Below are positions 34,306 to 43,143 of a DNA stretch of 64,000 bases, piece by piece. The stretch covers positions 816,311 to 880,310 of the forward strand of contig NZ_CP060822.1 of the NCBI RefSeq assembly GCF_014489415.1, given 5' to 3'. Source of the DNA: Cylindrospermopsis curvispora GIHE-G1. Lineage in GTDB: Bacteria > Cyanobacteriota > Cyanobacteriia > Cyanobacteriales > Nostocaceae. Within the stretch, counting starts at the first letter, position 1. The number at the start of each line of letters is the position of its first letter. The translations under genes and the position numbers were made by a program. The notes beneath the pieces were generated by a model. That model was not told where the DNA came from. It saw only the letters and a program-made list of their open reading frames with translations, and did no database searches.

Positions 34306-34734
34306 CTAGCGATAAATGAAATCCAGCATGATTTTCTGGTGAATGTGTGCTAAGTATCTTACCTGACCAGCTTTGTGAGAATAGCAACTACCCGCCATAA
34401 TATCTTGATCTGTTAATAAGCCCATGTCCCAACCTTCATACAAGGTGAGTTGTGATAACTCTGTTAGTAATGGTGCATGAAAAACATGACGAGTCACGTT
34501 GTCATCAGGATAAATGCCGAATTTTGTAAAGGTTGCTAATTGATAATCTATTTCCTCCTTGATTTCCCGCACTAGTGCTACTTCCGGGGTTTCACCCAGT
34601 TCTAAATGCCCACCAAATAACCCCCAACAACCGGGGGCGGCAATATGGGGAATATTATCTCTTAATTGCATGAGGTACTGGTCATTTTGGTAGAGAATAA
34701 CTATAGAAACCTCTGGTATTTGATGATTAATCAT
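34306..34734 (-). CDS. Nudix hydrolase
   Basis: 142 aa, ATG at 34734. The Nudix box is GGHLELGETPEVALVREIKEE, with the catalytic REIKEE motif intact; the usual glycine two residues after EE is Asp (EEID). Members cleave nucleoside diphosphates linked to another group. Neighbours on the same strand, with short gaps, are a secreted OB-like protein upstream and the AI-2E permease downstream. Confidence 0.9.
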   Translation of the reverse strand: MINHQIPEVSIVILYQNDQYLMQLRDNIPHIAAPGCWGLFGGHLELGETPEVALVREIKEEIDYQLATFTKFGIYPDDNVTRHVFHAPLLTELSQLTLYEGWDMGLLTDQDIMAGSCYSHKAGQVRYLAHIHQKIMLDFIYR

Positions 34735-34745
34735 AATGACCTGGT

Positions 34746-35210
34746 TTACTCCTCCTCTAAATATACTTCTCCGTACTCTTGCTGATGCAAGTTAATACTT
34801 TTGTACTTTATTTTACCTCTTAGTACCACCTCCTGTCCCAATTGTAACTTATTTTGATTTATCACAACCCAGATTTTACCAGTAGAGTCAGCAATTTGAT
34901 ATGCCTGCTGGCCAATCAAGGGAGCATGTTTTTCAATCTTTCCTTGGATATAAACTGTAGTTTCTGGCTGACCCATAGGTTTAATCTTAGCAATAGGCGT
35001 AATATTAGTCCCCAGACTGAAGGTTCGTAAATGGAAATTTATTAAGTTACCTTTAGCACAACTACCAATCATTAAAAGTAAAGCCCAGGTTAATACTTGG
35101 TAAATAAAACCGAGATTGCTCAAATTAGTAAGTAGTCTAGAGTTAGTCAGAGGAGAGAATTGTGGCATAAAGCGCTTACAACCCGAAACTGATGACGACC
35201 TTTTTCCCAT
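34746..35210 (-). CDS. Secreted OB-fold-like protein
   Basis: 154 aa, ATG at 35210. There is a basic N-terminus, then a hydrophobic segment (VLTWALLLMIGSCAKG) resembling a lipoprotein signal, with Cys as possible lipidation site. The C-terminal 80 residues alternate strands: TVYIQGKIEKHAPLIG, YQIADSTGKIWVVI, EVVLRGKIKYKSI, which is the pattern of a small OB fold (bacterial BOF type). Function unknown. It precedes the Nudix gene by 11 bp. Confidence 0.7.
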   Translation of the reverse strand: MGKRSSSVSGCKRFMPQFSPLTNSRLLTNLSNLGFIYQVLTWALLLMIGSCAKGNLINFHLRTFSLGTNITPIAKIKPMGQPETTVYIQGKIEKHAPLIGQQAYQIADSTGKIWVVINQNKLQLGQEVVLRGKIKYKSINLHQQEYGEVYLEEE

Positions 35211-35329
35211 TTTGCCCGTTTTGATTTATATTATCTATGTTTCGTTACTAAAAACCCAGAAGTTTTTACAAATCTAATTAGGAGATAAACGCCTATTTTC
35301 TCACTAAGATAGGGAAAAGATGAATAAAA

Positions 35330-36211
35330 ATGGAAACAAAAACTGCAAAAATCCTTGATGGTAAGACACTAGCCGCAAAAGTTCAAAAAGAACTGGCTAA
35401 AACCATCACAGAAATACAACCTAAAATAGGCCGCCCCCCCGGTTTAGCAGTGTTGATGGTGGGAAATAACCCCGCCTCAGCCACCTATGTAGCTAACAAA
35501 GAAAAAGCCTGTCATCAGGTGGGAATTGCTACTTTCGGTAGACATTTTCCTACTGAAACTAGCCAAAATGAACTAGAACAAATCATAGAGGAACTCAACC
35601 GTGATCAGCGGGTAGATGGAATTTTAATCCAGTTACCCCTACCCAAGCATTTAGACTCTATTGCTCTACTACATAGAATTCTTCCTAGCAAAGACGCTGA
35701 TGGACTGCATCCAATTAATTTAGGGCATTTAGTCCGGGGAGAAATGGGAATGCGCAGTTGTACCCCTGCTGGAGTGATGAAACTGTTGGCAGAATATAAA
35801 ATTCCCCTAGCAGGAAAACAAGCAGTGGTGATAGGACGTAGTATTTTAGTGGGTAAGCCCATGGCATTAATGTTATTGGAAGCTGATGCTACAGTTACTA
35901 TTGCCCATTCTCGCAGCCAAAACTTGACAACCATTACCCAAAACGCTGATATTTTGGTAGCAGCAGCAGGTATTCCCGGATTAATCACAGCAGAAATGAT
36001 AAAACCGGGCGCAGTTGTGATAGATGTGGGAATAAACCGCATTACTGATGGCAATGGTAAAAGTCGCCTAGTTGGTGACATTGACTTTGTCTCCACTGCT
36101 CAGGTGGCACAGTATATTACCCCTGTTCCCGGTGGTATTGGCCCCATGACAGTCGCCATGTTGCTGCAAAACACTGTTTGTAGCTATTTAAAAGTAGCCA
36201 ATCAGCAGTAA
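35330..36211 (+). CDS. folD: Bifunctional methylenetetrahydrofolate dehydrogenase/cyclohydrolase
   Basis: 293 aa. Substrate-site lysine in [16 protein letters not shown] motif and the NADP-binding [11 protein letters not shown] and [12 protein letters not shown] segments are intact. It interconverts folate one-carbon forms for purine and formyl-Met synthesis. ATG at 35330. crtE follows 53 bp later on the same strand. Confidence 0.97.
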   Translation: METKTAKILDGKTLAAKVQKELAKTITEIQPKIGRPPGLAVLMVGNNPASATYVANKEKACHQVGIATFGRHFPTETSQNELEQIIEELNRDQRVDGILIQLPLPKHLDSIALLHRILPSKDADGLHPINLGHLVRGEMGMRSCTPAGVMKLLAEYKIPLAGKQAVVIGRSILVGKPMALMLLEADATVTIAHSRSQNLTTITQNADILVAAAGIPGLITAEMIKPGAVVIDVGINRITDGNGKSRLVGDIDFVSTAQVAQYITPVPGGIGPMTVAMLLQNTVCSYLKVANQQ

Positions 36212-36264
36212 TTAGCATTGATTATTGTTTATCACCATCAACCCAAACTTTTAGGACTCCCAGC

Positions 36265-37194
36265 ATGGTAGCAACGGATAACATTCACAAAACATCACAG
36301 CCAGCCCGGTTTAACCTCTATGCCTATCTTGGGGAGCGACAGCAGCTTTGTGATGCAGCTCTGGATAAATTCATTCCGCTAGTATATCCAGAAAAAATCT
36401 ATGAAGCCATGCGCTATTCCCTCCTAGCTGGAGGGAAGCGTGTACGTCCCATTTTGTGTCTTGCTACTTGTGAAATGATTGGTGGCACTGTAGAAATGGC
36501 TATGCCAACTGCTTGTGCTATGGAAATGATTCATACCATGTCCCTAATTCACGATGATTTGCCAGCCATGGATAATGATGATTATCGACGGGGTAAATTG
36601 ACAAATCACAAGGTCTATGGGGAAGACGTAGCCATTTTAGCTGGTGATGGCCTGTTGGCTTTGTCCTTTGAACTTGTAGCCACCCAAACCCCTCAAACCG
36701 TAGCACCTGAGAGGACTTTACAGGTAATTGCCAGAATGGGGAAAGCTTCTGGGGCTCCCGGGTTAGTCGGTGGTCAGGTGGTAGATTTAGCATCGGAAGG
36801 TCAGTCAAATATTTCACTGGAAACCCTCAATTTTATCCACAACCACAAAACAGCAGCACTATTAGAAGCATCTGTGGTCTGTGGGGGAATTATCGCTGGT
36901 GCTTCTCCACAAGACATACAAAAATTGACACGTTACTCTCAAAATATTGGTCTAGCATTCCAAATTATAGATGATATTCTCGATATCACTGCTACCAAGG
37001 AACAACTGGGCAAAACCGCTGGTAAGGATATTGAAAGTGCAAAAGTCACCTATCCTAGTTTGTGGGGAATTGAAGAGTCAAGGCTGAAGGCCCAAGAACT
37101 TGTGGAAGAGGCTTGTGCCCAATTAGATTTTTATGGGGATAAAGCAGTCCCTCTACAGGAAATAGCTCATTTTATTATTAATCGCAATCACTAG
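36265..37194 (+). CDS. crtE: Geranylgeranyl diphosphate synthase (CrtE)
   Basis: 309 aa trans-prenyltransferase. First aspartate-rich motif DDLPAMDND near residue 93, second DDILD near 237, and the [10 protein letters not shown] entry. The two-residue insert in the first motif is typical of bacterial type II GGPP synthases. It supplies C20 units for carotenoids, phytol of chlorophyll and quinones. ATG at 36265. Confidence 0.95.
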   Translation: MVATDNIHKTSQPARFNLYAYLGERQQLCDAALDKFIPLVYPEKIYEAMRYSLLAGGKRVRPILCLATCEMIGGTVEMAMPTACAMEMIHTMSLIHDDLPAMDNDDYRRGKLTNHKVYGEDVAILAGDGLLALSFELVATQTPQTVAPERTLQVIARMGKASGAPGLVGGQVVDLASEGQSNISLETLNFIHNHKTAALLEASVVCGGIIAGASPQDIQKLTRYSQNIGLAFQIIDDILDITATKEQLGKTAGKDIESAKVTYPSLWGIEESRLKAQELVEEACAQLDFYGDKAVPLQEIAHFIINRNH

Positions 37195-37339
37195 GTGGCA
37201 ATTGAGATTATGGATTTGAATATGATATCAAGGCACAAAATCATACTTGATAATTATTATTCACTTACAGTCAAGCTACAACCAACTTTACCTCAACACA
37301 CAACTGCTGCTCTTAGTTCCATCACCCCACCAAAATACC

Positions 37340-37810
37340 ATGCAGGACATCGGCGATATTTTCTACAACCGAGTGCTACTGGTTGCACTTGTGGCTTGTT
37401 TTGTTTCACAAGGATTAAAACTCATTTTTGAATTTATCAAACATCGTAAATTAGATCTCCGCGTTTTGGTTACCACTGGAGGTATGCCTAGCGCCCATTC
37501 GGCTCTAGTTACAGCTTTAGCAGCTGGTGTCGGGCAAACTATAGGTTGGTCATCTCCAGATTTTGCCTTAGCTGCGGTTGTAGCTATTATTGTTATGTAC
37601 GATGCTACGGGAGTTCGCCAAGCAGCAGGTAAGCAGGCCCGCATCCTCAATCAAATGGTTGATGAACTCTTCCATGAAAAACCAGAATTCTTTCAAGACC
37701 GTCTTAAGGAACTTCTCGGACATACGCCCCTTCAAGTCGTAGCTGGCTCGGTTTTAGGAGCCGCTATTTCCTGCTTGGCAAGTTATTGGTTAACTAAGGC
37801 TCCTTCTTAA
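37340..37810 (+). CDS. DUF212-type (divergent PAP2) membrane protein
   Basis: 156 aa from ATG 37340 (MQDIGDIFYNRVLL); an open frame upstream has no better start. It contains the divergent acid-phosphatase motif TGGMPSAHSALVTALA and four hydrophobic segments. Family members are integral membrane proteins related to vanadium haloperoxidase/PAP2 phosphatases; substrate is unknown. The short spacing behind crtE might indicate isoprenoid or lipid phosphate work, but that is speculation. Confidence 0.85.
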   Translation: MQDIGDIFYNRVLLVALVACFVSQGLKLIFEFIKHRKLDLRVLVTTGGMPSAHSALVTALAAGVGQTIGWSSPDFALAAVVAIIVMYDATGVRQAAGKQARILNQMVDELFHEKPEFFQDRLKELLGHTPLQVVAGSVLGAAISCLASYWLTKAPS

Positions 37811-37821
37811 ACCTTTGGGTT

Positions 37822-37845
37822 TGCTGAAAAGTCATCATTTCAGCA
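37822..37845. terminator. Convergent stem-loop after the DUF212 gene
   Basis: TGCTGAAA pairs with TTTCAGCA, eight perfect pairs with an 8-base loop. It sits in the 47 bp between convergent genes, so it may serve both. No strong T-run. Confidence 0.5.
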
Positions 37846-37857
37846 GGCCCTAACAAC

Positions 37858-38526
37858 TCATTTTAATGTTACTACCGACCGCAGTAACACTACTTTTCTA
37901 CCATCGGCTAAAATGGCAAATAAACCATTTTGATTCAGGTTTTGTAATGTTCTGTAGGCTTCTGTTTGATTAGTAGTATATACGGCCAATAAATAGGGAC
38001 GTTCTCCGTAGGAAACTAACCCTACGTTACCCCCGACAATCTTTTGTATATTGTTGGCCAATTCCGGGCGTCTGAAATAATCTACTAAGACCGCAAATCC
38101 ATCCCCTAATATGGTTGGATTATAACTGTAATTGGGTTTTGGTGGTTCCCATCCTATCGGTTGGGCAATAATGGCGGGCAAACCTATAACGTTGCTGACA
38201 TATTTTGCCCAGCGATTAGCATCTTCAACTTTCTTAAAACCACCTACTCTTGTTACTACTTGATCCAGGTATTTACAAGTTACGGATTTTAGTTCCGATG
38301 GCAAAACAGTACGCAACTGTTCTTGATTATTAGCTGTAGGGGTCAGAAATAATAACAAATACTCCTCCGCACTGGGCGGTTGGCAAACAGTAAGGGTGGA
38401 TTGAGACAGGACAGGATTAGGATGGATAACCGTGGCAACTAGACATGCACCTAAAGCAGCAAGGTCACGTGATAAATTATTTGGTAGGCTCAGTTTTAGC
38501 TTAGTTTTTGGTAAACGTATTTGCAT
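37858..38526 (-). CDS. Secreted conserved cyanobacterial protein
   Basis: 222 aa, ATG at 38526. A basic start and hydrophobic LAALGACLVATVIHP, ending PVLS-Q, form a plausible signal peptide. The mature part shows two repeats reminiscent of SPOR-type units: a DQVVTRVGGFKKVEDANRWA stretch and TYPE-like PYLLAVYTTNQTEAYR. Function unknown, likely envelope located. Confidence 0.7.
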   Translation of the reverse strand: MQIRLPKTKLKLSLPNNLSRDLAALGACLVATVIHPNPVLSQSTLTVCQPPSAEEYLLLFLTPTANNQEQLRTVLPSELKSVTCKYLDQVVTRVGGFKKVEDANRWAKYVSNVIGLPAIIAQPIGWEPPKPNYSYNPTILGDGFAVLVDYFRRPELANNIQKIVGGNVGLVSYGERPYLLAVYTTNQTEAYRTLQNLNQNGLFAILADGRKVVLLRSVVTLK

Positions 38527-38579
38527 AGTTTAGTAAAATTGCACCAAAGTAATTATTCTTAGGTTATGTGTTCACTTAT

Positions 38580-38906
38580 TTACACATTTGTCAAAGAAGC
38601 TAGCGGGTCATGAATAGTTCCCAAAGGAGTAGTAAATTCACCCACTATAACATGTTCTAAACGTAATTTTAACCAGGTAATAAATTGAGAATCGGTGGAA
38701 ATAATGGCTACTGGTGGTTGGGGACATTTTTTCTTAACATCTGTCATTTCGGGCGCTTCCAAAAAAGCAGGATTTTTTACTAACCAGAAGTCTATTTCCT
38801 TTTCCCGCTCGTGGTAATTACGGATCCGTTCCCTTAAAACTTCTTCTAGTGGTTCCTCCTCGAGGAGAAACTTTTGACTAGCCAACACGTAATGATACTT
38901 TTCCAT
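38580..38906 (-). CDS. ycf54: Ycf54, factor for Mg-protoporphyrin cyclase
   Basis: 108 aa, ATG at 38906. The signature YHYVLASQKFLLEEEP, EIDFWLVKNPAFLEAP and AIISTDSQFITWLKLRLEHV match Ycf54. It is needed for the oxidative cyclase that closes the fifth ring of chlorophyll. It seems intact and is transcribed alone or with the gene at 37858-38526, 53 bp downstream. Confidence 0.95.
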   Translation of the reverse strand: MEKYHYVLASQKFLLEEEPLEEVLRERIRNYHEREKEIDFWLVKNPAFLEAPEMTDVKKKCPQPPVAIISTDSQFITWLKLRLEHVIVGEFTTPLGTIHDPLASLTNV

Positions 38907-38946
38907 TTTTGTTCTGATCTGTTTATTTAAGTTTATTTAGGTTTGA

Positions 38947-39022
38947 TATAGCCCTAGCCACTTGCAGCGGGAGGTCCAACTTTTGCCTATTAGCCCTCTA
39001 CAGCGTTTTGGCTAAAGCTATA
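38947..39022. repeat. MITE-like element with inverted ends
   Basis: TATAGCCCTAGCCA at 38947 and TGGCTAAAGCTATA at 39009 are inverted repeats matching at 12 of 14 positions, bounding about 76 bp. No ORF inside. It lies between ycf54 and the SnoaL-like gene and looks like a small non-autonomous element or a fold-back RNA. No second copy was seen in this window. Confidence 0.45.
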
Positions 39023-39055
39023 TATGTAAATTTCACACTGCTGGGGAAATTGCCA

Positions 39056-39733
39056 TTAGGGACAATTATTTTCTGACGTGTTGATCTTACCACCCGATGT
39101 GAGTTTGTGCAGGAACAGGTTGTTGTCAAAATAGTGTTCCAAGGAAATAATCTTTAAATCATCGGTTACATGAGCTATGCTTACCCCGATAATTTCCACA
39201 GTTTCCCCTGTGGGAGCAAACTCCTTATATGCACCCCGAAAATGTCCCCAGTGTCTCCACTTGAATGTCACCTTTGGTGGACCTGAGTAGACTTCTAGCA
39301 GTTCCCAGGGAAAACCCTGGGGAAATGTGGTTTGAAACAATTTAGCTGACGATTCAAAGGTTTCTTGGGAAGCTGTGTAATGTTCAGAATCACCCATAAA
39401 TGTATTATAGGTTCCTTGAATAGACACATCTGCTGCTGTAAACTCTTTACCTCCATTGGTAATAACCCGAAACTTGTCCTTCACTACTGATAACCATTCT
39501 TGATGGTTGCTCTTAAAAGAAGCCTCCATCTCAAAGGTTCGCACTAGGTTCTGTACAATAGCCTCTAGGGAGCCCTCTAAATGATTACAGACACTTTCTT
39601 TCGCCAAGTTTTCTTTTGAGTGGGTATAGTCTGGAGGTGTTTGATAGCGCCACTGTGTGTTCACACTATGTTCAATTACTGTGTCCCTGTCTTGTAACCA
39701 AAGAGGTAAGTTATTAGATACTTTGGAAGTCAT
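39056..39733 (-). CDS. SnoaL-like (NTF2-fold) protein
   Basis: 225 aa, ATG at 39733; an in-frame TTG lies at 39748. The C-terminal half has the NTF2/SnoaL pattern: FEMEASFKSNHQEW, TYNTFMGDSEHYT, FKWRHWGHFRGAYKEFAPTG, then a long DDLKIISLEHYFDNN strand. Such proteins include polyketide cyclases and isomerases, but many have no known reaction. No polyketide genes are nearby. Confidence 0.7.
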   Translation of the reverse strand: MTSKVSNNLPLWLQDRDTVIEHSVNTQWRYQTPPDYTHSKENLAKESVCNHLEGSLEAIVQNLVRTFEMEASFKSNHQEWLSVVKDKFRVITNGGKEFTAADVSIQGTYNTFMGDSEHYTASQETFESSAKLFQTTFPQGFPWELLEVYSGPPKVTFKWRHWGHFRGAYKEFAPTGETVEIIGVSIAHVTDDLKIISLEHYFDNNLFLHKLTSGGKINTSENNCP

Positions 39734-39826
39734 AAGTTCCTTGAGCAATAAATTTGACTTTAGCTGGATAACACAGTGAATTCCCCTCTAGAGACTAAAG
39801 CATTGCTAATCACTAATGATAATTAT

Positions 39827-40543
39827 TCATGCTCCCATTGCCTGTTTCATTTCTCGTACTGCTCTTTCTATTCCCACTAATGCAGCTCGACTAATAATAG
39901 TATGACCAATATTTAACTCCTCCATCCCTGGAAGTGCTGCTACAGGAAACACATTCCAATATGTGAGTCCATGACCAGCATTAACACGTAAACCAGCAGC
40001 AATAGCCTGCTCGCATCCCTTGGCTAATAAAGCTAGTTCTTGGTGACGAGTAGTTTCATCTTTAGCCTCGGCATATTTTCCTGTGTGTAGTTCGATAAAC
40101 TTCGCCTGCACCTTGACAGCAGCCGCAATTTGTGCAGGTTCAGCATCAATAAACAAACTCACCGGAATGTTAGCATTTTGCAATTTGTCCACTATCATCC
40201 CTATTCTAGCAATTTGTCCCAGAATATCCAAACCACCTTCCGTGGTGATTTCTTCGCGTTTTTCCGGAACTAGGGTGACATAATCCGGTTTGATGTCTAA
40301 AGCTATGGCTAACATTTCATCAGTGGCGGCCATTTCTAAATTTAGGTGGGTTCTGACTGTTTGTCTTAATAACCGCACATCTCTATCTTGAATATGTCTT
40401 CTATCCTCCCTTAAATGGGCAGTAATCCCATCTGCACCCCCTAACTCTGCTAGCACCGCCGCAACTATAGGATCTGGTTCGATAGTGCGTCTGGCTTGAC
40501 GAATGGTGGCTATATGATCAATATTTACACCCAGTGTAGGCAC
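39827..40543 (-). CDS. pdxJ: Pyridoxine 5'-phosphate synthase
   Basis: 238 aa, GTG start at 40543 ([16 protein letters not shown]). The family pattern is complete: the [14 protein letters not shown] loop, [28 protein letters not shown] and [11 protein letters not shown]. It joins deoxyxylulose phosphate and aminoacetone phosphate in vitamin B6 synthesis. It lies 41 bp downstream of cytM on the same strand. Confidence 0.97.
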   Translation of the reverse strand: MPTLGVNIDHIATIRQARRTIEPDPIVAAVLAELGGADGITAHLREDRRHIQDRDVRLLRQTVRTHLNLEMAATDEMLAIALDIKPDYVTLVPEKREEITTEGGLDILGQIARIGMIVDKLQNANIPVSLFIDAEPAQIAAAVKVQAKFIELHTGKYAEAKDETTRHQELALLAKGCEQAIAAGLRVNAGHGLTYWNVFPVAALPGMEELNIGHTIISRAALVGIERAVREMKQAMGA

Positions 40544-40584
40544 TTGCAGTCTCCCTTATTTTACGCTTAATCATCAAAATTGTT

Positions 40585-40959
40585 TTAAATACCTTCTAAA
40601 TAACTTAACAGATCTGCCATTTCCTGCAAACCAGGCTGAAACTTAGGCATGGGAGGCGTTTCCCCACTAATTACCTGGTGAATCAAGCCATAAGTGGACT
40701 TGCGCTTGGAGACATCTTTTAAGCTCGGACCAACCAGTCCATTTCCTTGCCAACCGTGACAACCAGCACAATTTGTTCTAAAAATGGCTTCTCCTCGTTC
40801 TGGATCTCCCACTAGAGATAACACATTTTTTACATAAGGATCCGATATATTTACCATATCAACCGTAAAAATAGTTATAGGAACAACAATTATTATCACT
40901 AAAGCCAATAAGGGTATCCAGTGAACGGCAATCTCGGTTTTTGTTAGCTGCTTATCCAA
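40585..40959 (-). CDS. cytM: Cytochrome cM
   Basis: 124 aa, TTG start at 40959 (no better in-frame start upstream of the anchor). One N-terminal membrane helix (WIPLLALVIIIVVPITIF) anchors the lumenal/periplasmic haem domain: GEAIFRTNCAGCHGWQGNG gives CxxCH, and the axial Met is in PPMPKFQPG. CytM is a small membrane-anchored cytochrome c found only in cyanobacteria, linked to respiratory electron flow and to suppression of photosynthetic capacity. It precedes pdxJ. Confidence 0.88.
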   Translation of the reverse strand: MDKQLTKTEIAVHWIPLLALVIIIVVPITIFTVDMVNISDPYVKNVLSLVGDPERGEAIFRTNCAGCHGWQGNGLVGPSLKDVSKRKSTYGLIHQVISGETPPMPKFQPGLQEMADLLSYLEGI

Positions 40960-41222
40960 AAGTTTTTCAGGTCTAGGTTTACAAAAAACTGTGATCAGTC
41001 ATCATTTATCGGCCGTCGGGAGCTTTATTTCACTCCCAATCCTTACCACCGAAATTATGACAAAAAACTTTCATTTTCTACACAAACCTTAAAATTTATT
41101 TATATCTCTCCGTTAATTAAAACCTATGCCTAACTCCTCCCAGTAAGAGCGGTGTTTTAACCAGTTTTTCGGTAGAATCAGAAAAGAAGCTAATTTGAGT
41201 ATTTCTAAAGAGGAGATTTATA

Positions 41223-41336
41223 GTGGTTGAACCCCTACTGTCGGGAATTGTTCTGGGTTTGATTTTCGTCACCCTGAGCGGACTTTTTTATGCTGCTTAC
41301 AGGCAGTACAAACGACCTAGTGGATTAGGTGGTTAA
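41223..41336 (+). CDS. petG: Cytochrome b6f subunit PetG
   Basis: 37 aa, too short for many ORF callers. GTG start at 41223 with a GAGGAG ribosome binding site 7 bp upstream. The product [18 protein letters not shown] followed by a single helix and the tail YKRPSGLGG is that of PetG, a one-helix subunit needed to assemble the cytochrome b6f complex in thylakoids. It ends 9 bp before the convergent rsmD. Confidence 0.96.
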   Translation: MVEPLLSGIVLGLIFVTLSGLFYAAYRQYKRPSGLGG

Positions 41337-41339
41337 TTC

Positions 41340-41356
41340 CTCACATCAGTTGTGAG
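41340..41356. terminator. Small hairpin between petG and rsmD
   Basis: CTCACA-TCAGT-TGTGAG forms a 6-bp stem across the rsmD stop codon and just behind the petG stop. It could end both convergent transcripts; no T-run follows. Confidence 0.35.
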
Positions 41357-41948
41357 TTCCCAGTGATGGGGACATATCATAATACAGTACCCCATCACTT
41401 TCAGACTCTTCTCTACAGCTATAAAAAGTTAATGATGTGTTACCATAATTCCTCTGGCGAATAACCTGCCATACAGGTATTATTGGAACTTTAAAATCAC
41501 TGCTATGTTCTACTGCTACTTCCCCATGTTTATGTAAAAGTTTAAATCTCGCGATCGCATTTAAAACTTGGTCATATAAATCACTTGCGTAGGGGGGGTC
41601 AAAGTATATCCGATCAAATGTTTGACCCGATAGTTTTTTTAACTGTTGAAGAACATCTCCCCGCAGGATATGAAATACCTGCTGCTCAGCAACCAGACGT
41701 TGCCAGTTTTCTTGAATAATTGCACAGGCGTGACTAGACCTTTCAATGCCCACAACTAACTTAGCGCCTCTACATAAAGCCTCAGCACCCATAGAACCAC
41801 TACCAGCACATAGATCTAACCAGCGACACTGGTCAATGTTTCCCTGCCAAATATTAAAAACTGCTTCGCGCACTCTTCCACTGGTGGGTCTGGTGTTTTT
41901 TCCTGGCAAAGTTTTCAACAGACGATTCCCGTAAATTCTCAAGCTCAT
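41346..41948 (-). CDS. rsmD: 16S rRNA (guanine966-N2)-methyltransferase RsmD
   Basis: 200 aa from ATG at 41948; an in-frame TTG at 41954 is also open. The SAM-binding motif LDLCAGSGSMGAEALCRG and the catalytic DPPY (YFDPPYASD) are intact. It methylates G966 (E. coli numbering) in the 30S head. The gene is 73 bp downstream of hisH. Confidence 0.92.
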   Translation of the reverse strand: MSLRIYGNRLLKTLPGKNTRPTSGRVREAVFNIWQGNIDQCRWLDLCAGSGSMGAEALCRGAKLVVGIERSSHACAIIQENWQRLVAEQQVFHILRGDVLQQLKKLSGQTFDRIYFDPPYASDLYDQVLNAIARFKLLHKHGEVAVEHSSDFKVPIIPVWQVIRQRNYGNTSLTFYSCREESESDGVLYYDMSPSLGTHN

Positions 41949-42021
41949 TGACAAGGCATTATTACTAATTTGGTCTTTGGTGAATTAATTTCCCAGGTCT
42001 TGAGGGAATTGTTAATTTTTA

Positions 42022-42657
42022 TTAAGCAGGAATTTTTTCACGAACTTGAGCCACAAAATTTGACAGGACCTGCAGTCCAATATTAGAGGATTTTTCGGGG
42101 TGGAATTGAACCGCCAGAAGATTTTCTCGAGCGATCGCAGCGGTGACGGTTTGACTACCGTGGGTAACCGTTGCGGACTGAACTTCTGGTTCAAGGGGAT
42201 CAACATAGTAGGAGTGAACAAAATAGACCCAGGGTTGAGATGGCAAGTGTTCCCACAAAATGCTTTTGGGTTGAGTCAGTTGTAGTTGATTCCAGCCCAT
42301 CTGAGGGATAGCAATACCAGGTTCTGGTCGGAATCGTCGTACCTTTCCCCGAATAATTCCCAGTCCTGGTTCGTTTCCCTCTGCACTGGATTCAAATAGA
42401 ATTTGCAGTCCTAAACAAATGCCCAAGAAAGGTTTCCCAGAGGTGACGATATCTTTTATAGGCTGTTCTAAATTACGGGAGCGCAAATTTTGCATAGCCG
42501 GATCAAAAGCTCCCACCCCTGGTAAAACTATAGCATCTGCTCGAGCTAATTCCTTGCCACAAGCAGTTACCCTGGCAATTGCCCCAGCTTTTTCCAAAGC
42601 TTTGCAGACCGAGTGTAAATTTCCCATATCGTAATCTACGACTGCAACGACTGGCAT
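42022..42657 (-). CDS. hisH: Imidazole glycerol phosphate synthase glutaminase HisH
   Basis: 211 aa class I glutamine amidotransferase. Catalytic Cys in LGICLGLQIL, the partner His/Glu in VQFHPEKSS, and FVHSYYVDP are all present. It hands ammonia to HisF in histidine synthesis; hisF is not in this window. ATG at 42657. Confidence 0.96.
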   Translation of the reverse strand: MPVVAVVDYDMGNLHSVCKALEKAGAIARVTACGKELARADAIVLPGVGAFDPAMQNLRSRNLEQPIKDIVTSGKPFLGICLGLQILFESSAEGNEPGLGIIRGKVRRFRPEPGIAIPQMGWNQLQLTQPKSILWEHLPSQPWVYFVHSYYVDPLEPEVQSATVTHGSQTVTAAIARENLLAVQFHPEKSSNIGLQVLSNFVAQVREKIPA

Positions 42658-43143
42658 TTAGTGACTCCTTGTAAATTGGTTCGGGAAAACATTTATATTC
42701 TAATTCTAGATAATATTTGTTATGTGGCAAAAAATATTATTAACTTCTTTTGACAGTTGGCTAAGAAAATCCTCTCACCAGTGCCACCAGTTGTTACTTT
42801 AACTAGCCAATATGGCTGTTTTTGCCGATAATTTCACTTTTTGGCAGCCATTACCTGTAGATATTGTTCTGGCTACTTCTGTGTATTCTGTCCCAAATCA
42901 ATCAACTCAAATCAAGGGATATTATTATTTAGACCAGGTTTGTACTATTGTTGTACTATTGCTTTATCGAATTATTTGGGAGATAATTCTGTAAGTAGGA
43001 AGGCACAATTATTTGTAGGATGGGTTGAGGAACGAAACCCGTGGCGTTGGGTTTCATACTTCAACCCAACCTACGTTAATCTTATATTTAATTCCACCCA
43101 CCCCTTTGTTATCGTACTATAGCTGCTGGTTTTCTAGTTTCTT
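42658..43143. other. Intergenic region hisH to DUF3370
   Basis: 486 bp. The first third holds the hisH promoter area. From 42812 an open frame of 60 codons (start MAVFADNFTF) runs in front of the repeat, but it lacks a family, a ribosome binding site and protein-like composition, so I do not call it a gene. Copy A of the MITE-like repeat fills 42993-43106. Confidence 0.5.
42993..43106 (+). mobile_element. MITE-like repeat, copy A
   Basis: 114 bp. It opens AAGTAGGAAGGCACAATTAT, includes GTAGGATGGGTTGA paired with the inverted TTCAACCCAACCTAC, and closes TTAATTCCACCCACCC. The same elements occur in copies B (55013-55121) and C (56864-56981), all in the same orientation. Left flank is TA; the right end lacks the clean ACTTA of B and C, so this copy is slightly decayed. 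Confidence 0.75.

Noticed and set aside
42812-42994. 60-codon open frame upstream of the DUF3370 gene
   Set aside because: No family, no ribosome binding site and a composition like the surrounding AT-rich DNA; it stops at the repeat edge. Treated as chance.
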